NCBI GenBank assembly: GCA_012932295.1
Contig: JAAONU010000003.1
Span: forward strand, 33,032,361-33,096,360
Direction: 5' to 3'
Source: Cyclina sinensis
Taxonomy: Eukaryota > Mollusca > Bivalvia > Venerida > Veneridae
Length of the DNA stretch: 64,000 bases
The notes below the pieces were generated by a model. The model searched no databases, was not told where the DNA came from, and worked only from the letters and a program-made list of their open reading frames with translations. This document shows, one piece after another, positions 34,298 through 44,340 of the stretch. Both the position numbers and the translations under genes were made by a program. Every line of letters starts with the position of its first letter. Positions within the stretch are counted from its first letter, which is position 1.

Positions 34298-35308
34298 CTA
34301 GTATGCTAAAATTGGAAGTGCATTAACGGACTCTGGCTTCACGTATCTGCGATATGCCTCAGAACGCCAACGTCCTGCCTTCTTAATTGTCTCAACAGAG
34401 TAGCCTGCCATAGCTGCAGCAGTTGCCGCCCCTATCCTAAAGGAATGAGACGTAAATTTTCCATAATGAGGTTCAAAACCACGCACACATTTTTTCAAAA
34501 CTGCAGTGAACTGGTAGCGTGTAAGTGGCTTACCATTCAGATGGCAGAAAAACGGACCATTTATCGGCGGGCGCCTCTTTAAAAATTCAATCATGCGAGT
34601 GACAGCACAAAGATCAGAACCTGTCCTTCTGATTATTACAACAGCTCCAACACCGCATTGGTCCGTTTTAGAATACCGGATAACAATTTTTACCGTACCT
34701 TCTTTTTCATTAATATCTACATCAGACATTAATAAGACATTCGAAACCGATTTTATATTCTTAACAGCCAATTCACTCACTCTCAAAAAGGCTGCAAATG
34801 CCAGACAAAAAGCTGCGGAAAACAGAGAGCTTTCATATAAATTCAAGCAAACTACGGGAATGACCGACAAAATTTTATGTAATAAATTTGGTGTTATTGG
34901 CAACCTACAATCGCGGATTTTTCCACGAGAGGACCGCTTGAATCCTTCTAACGCTTTCTCAATAACATAATGTCTTGACACATTATTAACATTTTTCATT
35001 TTACATTGAAATCCAATAGCTTTTACATACAAACGTGCCGTAGAATGTGCTAAGCCTTGCAAAGATAGCCACGATATAAACATGACTATTTGTTCTACAG
35101 TTGGTGACCACAACTCTGGCAAATTGTATAAACTCCTAAAACGTTTAAATGAATAAAGGCCTGTGTTGTAAGCATCAATAGTATTGTCGGAAATCGAAGC
35201 ATTTAACAATTTTGCAGCTTCAGATTGTAAATAACCGATCGAAAACGAGCTGGAATCTGTTGAGGTTCCTTGTCTGCATCTGGAGCCAAAACCCGGAAAC
35301 GGTCCCAC
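34298..35308 (-). CDS. Tyrosine recombinase of the retrotransposon
   Basis: The frame of 336 codons has the core-binding region in its first third (DAYNTGLYSFKRFR, LQGLAHSTARLYVKAI) and the catalytic region after it. The catalytic set appears complete: Arg in FLRVSELA, H-x-x-R in SHSFRIGAA, the GRW turn, and the nucleophile Tyr in AYRRYVKPE. It cuts and joins DNA through a phosphotyrosine bond and replaces the integrase, inserting a circular DNA copy. There is no ATG at its start (GTG at 35308); it overlaps the end of the RT frame by 106 bp in the -1 frame, so expression by -1 frameshift or by a shorter internal start is likely. Length and motifs suit Ngaro/DIRS recombinases, and no stop interrupts it. 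Confidence 0.9.
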   Translation of the reverse strand: MGPFPGFGSRCRQGTSTDSSSFSIGYLQSEAAKLLNASISDNTIDAYNTGLYSFKRFRSLYNLPELWSPTVEQIVMFISWLSLQGLAHSTARLYVKAIGFQCKMKNVNNVSRHYVIEKALEGFKRSSRGKIRDCRLPITPNLLHKILSVIPVVCLNLYESSLFSAAFCLAFAAFLRVSELAVKNIKSVSNVLLMSDVDINEKEGTVKIVIRYSKTDQCGVGAVVIIRRTGSDLCAVTRMIEFLKRRPPINGPFFCHLNGKPLTRYQFTAVLKKCVRGFEPHYGKFTSHSFRIGAATAAAMAGYSVETIKKAGRWRSEAYRRYVKPESVNALPILAY

Positions 35309-36963
35309 TGTTTACGAGAAATTGAATCAGCTATTGAATTTAAATGCGATGGAATGTGCATTGCCTTAAATATTATTCCATATTCCATAGCCAATAATAC
35401 AAAATGGCGCACAAGCTGCATAAGACGCTTGGATTTAGATGACTGCTTATTAATCACAACGACTAAAGCCTCATTATCTATTCTTAATAACACCTTTTTA
35501 TTTTGCAATTGTCTTCCCCATAAAATTAAAGCAAGAATGACGGGAACCATTTCTAAAAATGTTATATCTGCCATTAGCTCATCACACCGCCAACTTTTAG
35601 GCCAGGGAAAAAGTACCCATTCGCTTCGATAAAAACACCCACATCCAAGCTCACAGGAACCAGCACTATCTGTGAATAACTGCAAACTCGCATTTTCATA
35701 CCAGGTACAAGGTGGTATATATGTTACACCATTAAAATTGTCTAAAAATGTTAGCCACATTTTAAGGTCCTGCTTAATTGATTCTGTAATATTCAACCTA
35801 TGGTGAGGCCTTTTTATTCTAATCATTACATCATAGAATCTTCTTAAAAAGGCCCTGCTCGACCGTATAGCTCGACTACAAAATGCCAACTTCCCAACTA
35901 AAGACTGAAACTCTTTTAAAACAACTTTCTTTCTCTCCATTACCTTAAGTATGATTTCACGCAATTCTTCCACTTTGTGCAAAGGTATTCTTATGATCAT
36001 ATAAACAGAATCAAGCTCCAAACCCAAAAATACCAATTTCGTGCATGGACCAACAGATTTCTCCCTAGCAATGGGCACTCCCAGGGAATCACAGACTGAT
36101 GAAAAGGAGCAAACAAGCTCTCTGCAATCATTTGTATTGTGAGCGCCCGCCAAAATAAAATCATCTAAATAATGATCCATTGTATCTCTTTTTGCAATAT
36201 ACACCACTAACCATTGCAAAAATGTTGCAAATTTTTCAAACAAAGAACAAGATATTCTGCAACCCATTGGTAAAAATTTATCAATATAAATGTTTCCCTC
36301 ATTGTCCCTCAAACCTAATAAACAAAAATCTTCTGGAGATACTGGCAATAGCCGAAATGCCGATTTTATATCTCGTTTTGCAAAAAGAGCATTTTTTCCA
36401 AGCTGAAAAATCATATCTGCCACCTTATCAAAAGATGTATATTGGACTGAAGCTAACTCTTCACTTATACCATCATTTACACTACACCCTTTCGGATAAG
36501 ATAAATGAGTAATAAGTCTCCAGTCCCCATCAGCCTTGGGGACTAACCCAACAGGCGAGACCCTTAGATTTTCAATTGGCGAGACTTTAAATGGACCAGC
36601 AAATCTACCGCATGCTACTTCCTTTTCAATTTTTTGCTTTAAAATTGCAGAATTCAAACGCGCAGATTTTAGATTAACAGCCTCCATAGGAATCCTTTCC
36701 CCCGAAAATCCAAGGCGAAAACCATGCAAAAAAACAGACTGCAGTACTTCAGCATCTCGCTCATTTGGATATATTTCTAAATATGAACGCAATAATTCAA
36801 CATTGACAGGAGATTTTCCAATACTTAAATCAAAATTTTCGACTAAAGCTTCTCTGATTGACATCTGTGTTGACGCGTGGCCCAAACATACGCTGGCCCT
36901 GGGGTGCAGAGGCCCTGGCTGGTCGGACACCACTAAATCCTTGACCTTGAATCCTATTAACAT
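35203..36963 (-). CDS. Reverse transcriptase-RNase H of the retrotransposon
   Basis: An uninterrupted frame of 586 codons. After an N-terminal linker, RT blocks follow from about residue 130: VGLVPKADGDWRLITHLSYP, FAKRDIKSAFRLLPV (first catalytic Asp), FLPMGCRISCSLFEKFA, and MDHYLDDFILAG (LDD in place of YxDD, with both aspartates). RNase H follows from about residue 430: LFTDSAGSCELGCG (D), TFLEMVPVILAL (E), LLRIDNEALVVVIN (D) and MHIPSHLNSIADSISR (D). It copies the element RNA to DNA and degrades the template. DIRS/Ngaro RTs share the LDD form and lack protease and integrase, as here. ATG at 36963 is the first in the frame, but the frame is open to 36996, just after the Gag frame stops, and Gag-Pol overlap may decide the real start. 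Confidence 0.93.
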   Translation of the reverse strand: MLIGFKVKDLVVSDQPGPLHPRASVCLGHASTQMSIREALVENFDLSIGKSPVNVELLRSYLEIYPNERDAEVLQSVFLHGFRLGFSGERIPMEAVNLKSARLNSAILKQKIEKEVACGRFAGPFKVSPIENLRVSPVGLVPKADGDWRLITHLSYPKGCSVNDGISEELASVQYTSFDKVADMIFQLGKNALFAKRDIKSAFRLLPVSPEDFCLLGLRDNEGNIYIDKFLPMGCRISCSLFEKFATFLQWLVVYIAKRDTMDHYLDDFILAGAHNTNDCRELVCSFSSVCDSLGVPIAREKSVGPCTKLVFLGLELDSVYMIIRIPLHKVEELREIILKVMERKKVVLKEFQSLVGKLAFCSRAIRSSRAFLRRFYDVMIRIKRPHHRLNITESIKQDLKMWLTFLDNFNGVTYIPPCTWYENASLQLFTDSAGSCELGCGCFYRSEWVLFPWPKSWRCDELMADITFLEMVPVILALILWGRQLQNKKVLLRIDNEALVVVINKQSSKSKRLMQLVRHFVLLAMEYGIIFKAMHIPSHLNSIADSISRKQWDRFRVLAPDADKEPQQIPARFRSVIYNLKLQNC

Positions 36964-37815
36964 TACACATGTTAGATGGATGTAAACTATTACAATTTAA
37001 ACAAGCATGTCTGTACGGACATTGCACTTTAAAACACTGCCTGTAATTATAATCAAAACATTTTTAATACTAGTGTTATTCCTAGGCAAGTTTACACTGC
37101 TGGAGCCCATGTACAACAGCCAAAGCTCATAATCTATTTTAGCAAAAGAGATACCTGTTGGATCAGCTGCCAATCGTAACCTGAACTGCTGGTCATATGA
37201 TCTCCAACCAAGACCAGGATGCTGCTTGGCAGCCAACCTAACCACATTCATATATTTTAAAATTTCTTGGAACCGATTGGGATGAGCAGCCAAGAAAATG
37301 GATGCATAAACCAGAAATGCATCTGACCACGTTTCAATGCTGCCAATTGTCTTAATTTTCTGTATTGGCTTAACCAGTATCTGGCCAGATTGACTAAACT
37401 CCAAGGTTCGAGTCTCCGGCTCCCCTATCTGCATGTCCAGCAGAGAACCTAAGTCTACATACTGGCTAGAAATTATTTTGTTTTTTGTACTTTCAGAAAC
37501 ATGAAACCCCAAATCAGCATGAATACTTGCTACTGGAGCTGGAAATACGGGATTATTGAAATTTTCTAGGGTACTTCGAACACAAATAGAAGAACAATCA
37601 CCATTTGTATTTGTTCGATCCTCTGCCACTGGCGGTACTAACGCCGACATCGACACCCTGGGCTGCTCTTCCTCCACTGCACCGACTGCCCCTTGACTGG
37701 CTTCAGCTACACGTTGAGCCCCATCCAACTGCAACTCTTGTCGCGTTTTCATCCTTTTCGCATTTACTGCCTCGGACAACTCCAATGCTTTCCTTGATGA
37801 CTTCGTTCTCCCCAT
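36830..37815 (-). CDS. Gag-like protein of the retrotransposon (one frameshift)
   Basis: ATG at 37815 opens a 272-codon frame (to 36997). The first 60 residues are charged and Ala/Gln-rich; the conserved part is ETWSDAFLVYASIFLAAHP, ILKYMNVVRLAAKQ, GWRSYDQQFRLRLA and DYELWLLYMG, the W-x-AF, HP, GW-x-YD-x-x-FR and LWL pattern of DIRS/Ngaro Gag. The zinc-binding segment continues in the -1 frame: FDYNYRQCFKVQCPYRH then ACLNCNSLHPSNMC, to a stop at 36830. The switch lies at a run of five A (plus-strand T at 37061-37065); one missing A explains it, or it is programmed slippage, although no standard slippery heptamer is present. The protein should coat element RNA. It overlaps the RT frame, as usual in this group. 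Confidence 0.8.
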
Positions 37816-38016
37816 TTATTTTGTTTATGAAATAATAAAATGTATGAATTTTGAACACAGTGTTTAAAAAAAAAATTAAGGTCAACAGATTTCCCTTTCT
37901 TTAAAAATCTTTAAATATCACGCTAAAAACTTGTCATCTGAATGAATAACTCAGCCGAAGCATAAAAGAATATTTAAACTATAAATCTTAAAAAATCTAG
38001 AAAGTGAAAAACAACC

Positions 38017-38195
38017 TGTTCGAAATATTTAAGATAAATCTTGAAGCCTTTCAAAATATCTACCTGGCACCTTGCCTGATTTTCAGAGAAAGGAAGTAGC
38101 AAGACGGTGCAAACATAAATTCCACGAAGGCTGAAAATCAAATATCTATAAATAGAACTCCAATAACGAGCGGCTATCAATTAATGATAACCGCT
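38017..38195 (-). repeat. Split direct repeat A1, 5' end and probable promoter region
   Basis: 179 bp, identical in layout to A2 and A3, and directly upstream of Gag. As the 5' end of the element it should hold the promoter: a CTATTTATAG box (38155-38146 on the minus strand) follows an ATTGG (38164-38160). A GT-donor-like CCAGGTAGATA occurs near its 3' end. The outer edge carries the 27-bp palindrome and then TATTATT (38195-38201). Confidence 0.8.
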
Positions 38196-38201
38196 ATTAT
38201 T

Positions 38202-38449
38202 TAAGTGCATACTGTTTAAGACACGTCAGTATATATATAACCATAGTATTTGCCCTATGACATGTACATTTCACCAAGAATGTCTAGTTTGCTTTATTAA
38301 CCTCAAGTGTTAAATTGAAATATATTCTTAGGCCTACTTTTTAAACATAGATAAGTGGTGTTATTATGATAAGGCAATATCAAACAAGTGTATTACTTTT
38401 CCGTTTGCAACTCTTGAATGTAAGCCTATAGAATAGACACAAGAATATT
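38202..38449. other. Flank of the retrotransposon, nothing recognised
   Basis: Unrelated to the left flank apart from the shared TATTATT. Confidence 0.4.
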
Positions 38450-38950
38450 TCACTTGTCTGAAACTGTAGAAGAAGCTGCTTGCCGTATGTATTATATTTT
38501 ACATTTATTATTTCTCTATACAAAATAATTAAATGGATTTACGTTTCTGTTCTGGGAGCTGAAGTAAGATTATTTGTCTGATATTTCAATTTTCAGGCCA
38601 GAGACATTTATTAAATAGAAGTCTGCTAAAGAGAATTAGACACGCGACAATATAGTTCGTATGTTTGAAAGATGGAATTATGACGTAATTTGACACAACA
38701 TTTATAAGATACGCGATGAAAGATATCTATATATAAAAGTTTTATATGGACAATAACAGCGTTTATGACTTTTCATATGTTTCAGGTAACTACTCGTCAA
38801 AGGATTGTAGTGATGTCCTGTTGTTTTGATGAGCGTGTATATTGTCTGCACAAATTTCATTTCAGAGTTTTGTGCACAATTTATTTCTGTACAGTTCATA
38901 TAGGCAGATAATAAGACATTTATGTACAATAAGACATATTTTGTAATACA
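38450..38950 (+). repeat. Low-copy block B, copy 2
   Basis: Landmarks CACTTGTCTGAAACTG, TCTATACAAAATAATT, AATTAGACACGCGACAA, GGAATTATGACGTAATTTG, TGTATATTGTCTG, TTTCATTTCAGAGTT and CATATAGGCAGATAA correspond in order to copy 1. Confidence 0.6.
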
Positions 38951-39660
38951 TTTGTTTGTTGTTCATCCGACCAAGTGTTTTTGAACATGTATATAATAAC
39001 GAAAGAAATTCAGTACAGTTAGTTTAAAGAAATAATAATAAACTATATGTGAGTCCGTGCAAGCAAGGAAGTTCTCGATATTGTTACTCCAAACTAGTTC
39101 TGGCTTCCATAACATGTCGCTTTTATTTTGATGTTGTGCGACGGTAAAGTTATGGGTCAACCCCATATGCAAAGGCTACCAGAATTTTGGCAGTTCATGA
39201 ACAATACAAATAACTATTAAAATCACCCTTATTAATCAAATTTGTGTCAAATAAATTATACCATTTGATGAACAAATCAATTCTGTATCTATTCATTGTT
39301 CTTTTTAAAAATAAAACCTGAATAACATCGTATACCCCCCCCTGTTTCTAAGGAAAATATTTAAAAATTGTCGAGTCTGCTTTCAAATGAAATCTCGTGA
39401 GTCTTCACATTTTGGGAATTCTAGCATCTATTTTTAGTAACGGACCATGTACTATTTTTAGTATTGTACTATTTTTAGTACTCATGTTGTTTGTAAACAT
39501 GTGCCTATCAATGGAAATTTATATCAATCTTCATGATTTCTTAATCAATTTTCATGTGTTTTATTTTACTGGTGACTTTTTGTGTCTTTTGTGTCTTCTT
39601 TCATGATATTTATTTGTGTTTTTAATGTATATTGATTGTTTATTTTAAAAAACCACAGAA
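38951..39660. other. AT-rich intergenic DNA
   Basis: A 69-codon hydrophobic plus frame (39397-39606) reads as low-complexity T-rich DNA. Nothing recognised. Confidence 0.4.
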
Positions 39661-39687
39661 ATATATGTAGACCGTTTTTTCTGTCAT

Positions 39688-39825
39688 GGAGCAGTGCAGG
39701 GCATGTGGTTGCTCTCTTAAAGGAGCAAGAAGTGTAAGCTGCAAATTACATGGACATGGGATTTCTCAAGTCTCTTTAGTGAAAGGAGTGAAGAAATCAT
39801 TAACAGATATATGTTATGAATGATT
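39688..39825 (+). CDS. Small Cys-rich ORF, 45 codons, unrecognised
   Basis: ATG at 39688 opens MEQCRACGCSLKGARSV followed by SCKLHG and a basic tail, ending at TGA 39823-39825. The C-x2-C-x-C ... C-x2-H spacing is compatible with a small zinc-binding fold and resembles N-terminal fingers of transposon-encoded proteins. It could be a first exon, as the surrounding DNA shows no other coding signal, or a remnant. It converges with the 3' end of the RecQ pseudogene. Confidence 0.25.
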
Positions 39826-41286
39826 TTTAGAAATATTACAGTGGGAATTGATTAAGCACAATTATGTTGTTATTATGCTAAACTATGTAAATACTTTTTA
39901 AGTAGAGGTTTTGCGATATAAGGTTTCTATGTAAAAATATACATTACTGGAATATCGTCAGATATTACATGAAAAACATACAAAACAAGTCTTATCCACC
40001 AATTTTCAAAATATTTCAATCCTTATTTGACTTTAATATCAGCACATGGGCCGTGTTTCTTGCAGTTTGAGCAACATGAGCAAACAGGACAATTGCATTG
40101 TTCACATTTTCTGTCATAACTGCACACTTTAGTTGGTGCCTTAAATGTTTGAGTAAAAGACAATAAATCCAATATGTATTGGCGGTAACAGCCTTCAGTT
40201 TTCACAAGGTCCTGTATTTCCTTTGAACAGTTTATCAAAGATACCTTTGTTGCATACAGTAGCCTGTGCTGGCTTTTCATCTCGTCCTGCCCTACCAACC
40301 TCTTGCCAATAATCTTCCACTGTCTTGGGAGCACCTCAATGCATAATGAAACGAATATCTGGAATGTTAATTCCAATCCCAAATGCAATTTTGGCAATAA
40401 GAAACCTGCTTTTTGATTCAGGGTCAGCAAAACTAGCTAAAATTCCATCGAGATCCGCCCTAGACATCCCTGAATGGTACATCTTGAATATCTTCTCATT
40501 ATCAACATATGCAGCCTCGCCCAGTTCCCCTATAATGTCTATTGCCAATCGGGACATCTTAGTTATACCACTGAACATTGAAAGATGCCAGAACTTTCAT
40601 ACAATGAGTACAGCATGGGTGTGATAGTAAATTTTTGGATTGGAAAATGTACACAAAGATCAATGAAGAACAATATGTGGATGATTTATATTTTAATATG
40701 GCATTCTTTTCTATCTCAATAACATTATTATAAAACAGGAAATATTAAGTGATTCTTATTTTGGTTCTTTGAAGTCAGCATTCTATTTATATACTTATGG
40801 ATTTCAATTTATTTACTTAATCAAAACAAACCAATTTCTATACATACTTATATTACTGCTTTTTCCACTGCCAGACCCTTAGTTTTGACTTCATCAAAAT
40901 ACCACTGCCTGGCTGTTAAATCCATCCCTATGTAGATGTATGTTTGGCCTTGAAAATGTGAATTGTATTAACACTTGTACTGCATACTCAAATATAAGAA
41001 ATGTTGGGGATAACATTAACACAAATCCAAATTTGCAATAGAAGTGCTTAAATTAAATATCAGAAGAACACGTTGAATATATAGATATGAAGAAAACATT
41101 AACTCATTATTTTAATAATTAAATATACTGTTGTTTGTGTTATTTTGTTTTCACAATAAATTTATGAAATTTACTGATTGCTGTTTATTACCTGTTGGGA
41201 ACCTCCTATTCCACATCAGTGTCTGGTGACAGTTGTAGCTTCTGCAGAAGCGATTGGCGCACTGTACTTGTACATGTTGCTGACAG

Positions 41287-43884
41287 TATCCACGACTACC
41301 GTAGATTCGCGACGCTAAGCATTTTCCGGCGTAACAAACAATAAAAAAATCAACAAGTACAAGTATCCGTTACTTACCCGTTAAAAAATCTATTTCCTAA
41401 CAATCCTGACGAATCTTACACATAAATCATCTCCGACAAGTGTCAATGTCACTATTTGTTTACATGTAGCAATAGGAGGTGGCCATTTTGTTGCACTTCC
41501 CGCCATTCGCGGATGTGACGTAATCCCATAGTGCTTTGCCAAAAAAGTACAATTAGGCCACATCAAAGTTTAATTATTTAGTCATGGTCACCACTTAGTT
41601 TAAAGTTAACTTTTATTCAGAAACTAACAAATCTAACAGTTTAACAGTATAACTTATATACAAAGTACGTAATTTTGACTGTTTTTACAGTTCTACTCTT
41701 TTTTACAATGTGGGCAGAAGAACTTATCTCCCCTTCTGACCACTCTAACATCTGTGCAAAAACAGAGATGGGTCCAATGTAAACATGGTCTTCCATTTTT
41801 AACACCGTCACACTGGGCCCACTTTGTAAAAATCAAGGAAGTGGAACCAGATACCTCCTTTGGAGTAAACAAGTTACAAACACAACATTTGTCTTCATCA
41901 CTTTCAGCATCAGATTCAGATGATTCAGAACTACTGACAGCAAGGTTTATATGTGAAGGACCAGACTGAGGATCTTTAGAGGGTTTTGAGACTTTTTTAC
42001 TTTGAACTTTTTTGTTTATTTTTCCTTTTGAGACAGGTTTTTTAACAGATTTCGAAACTGGTTTTGGAGCCTCATACACATACTCCTTTAATTTTTCATG
42101 TACATCCTTGGTGATTTCTTTACCTGCTACAATTTTGCTTACATTCTTTCTACTTTTTTCACATTTGCAGACCTTGTACTATTTTCTTTTAGTTCATTTT
42201 CCTTAACTGCAAACATTCGGTACCCATCATGATCTTCCTGAATACCACTTTCAACCGTTGCATCTGAATCAGTGTCACTACCAATATAAAGCTCAGCAGG
42301 AATGAAGTCCTTTTTCGGTACTGCTTCTCTATCAAGCGGATAAATACCAGCACGTTTAAACCCAGACTGGAGATTTTCAGATTTTAATGCTTGAAGATGT
42401 ACCTTACAAGCAAGAGAACAAATGTTATACCTTGTAACAGATGCAGCAGTTTCACGCATTAACTTGTGACATGCATTATTGCACATGCGTTGGAATGGAC
42501 CGTAACATGCTAAATCTAAAGGTTGAAGTATATGACTTGTATGAGCAGGGAGTATGAATAATACAATGTTATTATCTCTTGCCCAGTCAACAAGTCCTAC
42601 AGATATATGTGAGCGGTGACCATCTAAGATCAGAAGAACTTTTCAGCAGTACGACCAGGAATATACTTTAAAACGTGATTCTGCAAGAAATCTTTGAAAA
42701 TGGTACCATTGGACCAACCAGTCTCGCTCATATTTCCTGTAGCACTTGGAGTAGAACCTTCAAGAAGCTCTGGCAAAAGTGTCTTACCAGGGAAGACAAA
42801 GTATGGTGGCAAAGCATAACCACTTGCACTTCCACAACCTATTAGTGTGACTGTCTTTCCTTTACCTGATGTCACTGCAGGAGGAGGATGATCAGATCTG
42901 GCAATTATAGAGGGAGGTGTGTGGTCACATGTAAGACCCTTTTCATCAACATTAAAAATGAGATGAGGTTTATCAAGGAGGTCATGTGTCTTTAAACAAT
43001 TTTCCAGATTATCAAAATATTCCATGACTATGGACTCCTTATTCATTTTAGCACGGGCATATTCTAAAGACCTCGGATTCAATTTTTTCATTTCAGGCCA
43101 CCTACTTCTAAAACCCTCTAACCAATGGAATGATAATGATTGAGACTTGTTCCTTTTGCCTAGGAGAACAGCATATTCTGTTGCAATATTTATACTTTCT
43201 TGGCATGTGTATCCATATCCATAATTAGCCATTGTCTGAAAATGTTTTACTAAATACGCCTCTTCAAGCTGACTAAACAACTGACTAGGTGCAGAGCCAA
43301 TTACAAAATTTTCTGGGTCAATTTTACACAAAACCCTGTCTCTTAATGTGTTTTCTGGCACACAATATATCTTAGATGCCCTGAGGACAGATACACCATC
43401 TTCCCGAACAGATTTATAGGCATTAGTCAGTGCTGTTGGTGAATAAAGTCTGTACTTTTTCTTCATTGACTGTGGGTTAACCTTAAAATAAAATAAAAAA
43501 TCATTAAAAATACAGGACTAAAAATTTAGCAATAAAAATATACTTGGCCTTTTTTGACAGATGGCGGATAATTCTGTGAATGGAAGTTTACTATGAAGCA
43601 GACGAATGTTTTTGTTTTTTTTTGGAATTCAGGCAATTTAGCATTAAAAATTAATTTTTAAAGTAACAGAGTTTTGGGAATAAGAAAATAGGTAAGTTTT
43701 ACATAGCAAATTCTTTTGAAGGCTCTTATCTGTTTAAACCGCATAATTTTTGTCAATGTTTTCTAGGTCACATTAAATTCTCCATAGTAAATTTTTTCCA
43801 ACGATCACGCATGCGCAGGAACGAGTCAGACCGAGACTCTCGTGGAAACAAAGATGGCCGCGAATCAATGGTAGTCGGGAAATG
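41287..43884 (-). mobile_element. pogo/Tigger-type DNA transposon
   Basis: A transposase of the pogo class (41693-43466, minus) is framed by an inverted repeat: CCACGACTACCGTAGATTCG near 41290-41309 and its imperfect inverse CGAATCAATGGTAGTCGGG near 43861-43879, about 18 of 22 positions matching. The left end reads CAGTATCC, the CAGT start usual for pogo. The right terminus is poorly preserved and a TA target duplication could not be confirmed, so the ends are approximate. It lies in an intron of the RecQ pseudogene in the same orientation. Confidence 0.6.
41693..43466 (-). pseudogene. pogo-type DDE transposase with C-terminal PHD-like finger, frameshifted
   Basis: ATG at 43466. Residues 1-60 form a psq-like helix-turn-helix (SPTALTNAYKSVREDGVSV, CVPENTLRDRV); then a CENP-B-like region (SFHWLEGFRSRWPEM) and the DDE_1 catalytic domain: LIFNVDEKGL (first Asp), TLIGCGSASGYALPPYFVF. 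The frame breaks at about 42640 (one base missing); in the next frame ILDGHRSH (second Asp) and [13 protein letters not shown] (third Asp) follow, to [15 protein letters not shown] and a stop at 42139. A third open stretch, 42079-41693, is basic, then serine/acid-rich, then CCVCNLF, KWAQCD, CLHWTHLCF and FFCPHCKK, a C4-H-C3 PHD-type finger. The finger may target chromatin for integration (inference). At least one shift makes it inactive. Confidence 0.8.
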
Positions 43885-44340
43885 AAGGGAGTTGATGATA
43901 CCAATACTGGTGCACCACTGAAGAAACTGCGCAGCTCTACTATTCTACGGAAAGCTGTACTGAACTACTCTCCCCTAAAACACATTTCTGATGTGTAATT
44001 GAAATATAAAAAAATGACTAACGTAGAATATAATATATTATAATGAAACCAGCTCAGCAGTCATAGAGCTTTTTAATTTTAAATAGTATAAAATCCCCAT
44101 CTCAAGTTGTTTTTGAGACAAAAAAACAGATTGGTATTATGTAAATCTTAAGTTAGCCTATGATTATTAATACATGCAGTTACAATTATTTATTCAAAAT
44201 TATACAGATAGATTATTAAAATTCAATGTCATGTTTCATTTAATCTGAAAAAAAAATAAATTCACAGTGTTAAATAGTGCATGTACATTTTTAAAACATG
44301 TTTTATGTCCTACTATGACAGTAAGAGCATATCTTGCACC
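43885..44340. other. Intron DNA of the RecQ pseudogene
   Basis: AT-rich, no frame. The CpG-bearing stretch at 43800-43900 belongs to, or adjoins, the right end of the pogo element. Confidence 0.4.

Larger units (their letters stand above)
30399..38201 (-). mobile_element. Ngaro/PAT-type tyrosine-recombinase retrotransposon with split direct repeats
   Basis: Reading the minus strand: A1 repeat (38195-38017), gag, reverse transcriptase-RNase H, tyrosine recombinase, SGNH-hydrolase remnant, then B1, A2, spacer, B2, A3, spacer, B3 down to 30401. The A copies are 179 bp and B copies 773 bp; the last two A-spacer-B sets form units of exactly 1150 bp. Split direct repeats with a recombinase instead of an integrase, no LTRs and no target duplication of LTR type identify the Ngaro/PAT branch; DIRS proper has inverted termini. 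TATTATT occurs at both outer ends and at both B/A junctions. I favour these repeats belonging to the element because A1 and B1 abut the coding region and no other terminal repeats exist. The alternative is insertion, with a 197-bp loss, into a pre-existing 1150-bp host tandem repeat. Few disabling changes are seen, so insertion is recent. Confidence 0.85.

Noticed and set aside
30399..38201. DIRS1-type classification
   Set aside because: DIRS1 elements have inverted termini and an internal complementary region; here the repeats are direct and split, which fits Ngaro/PAT.
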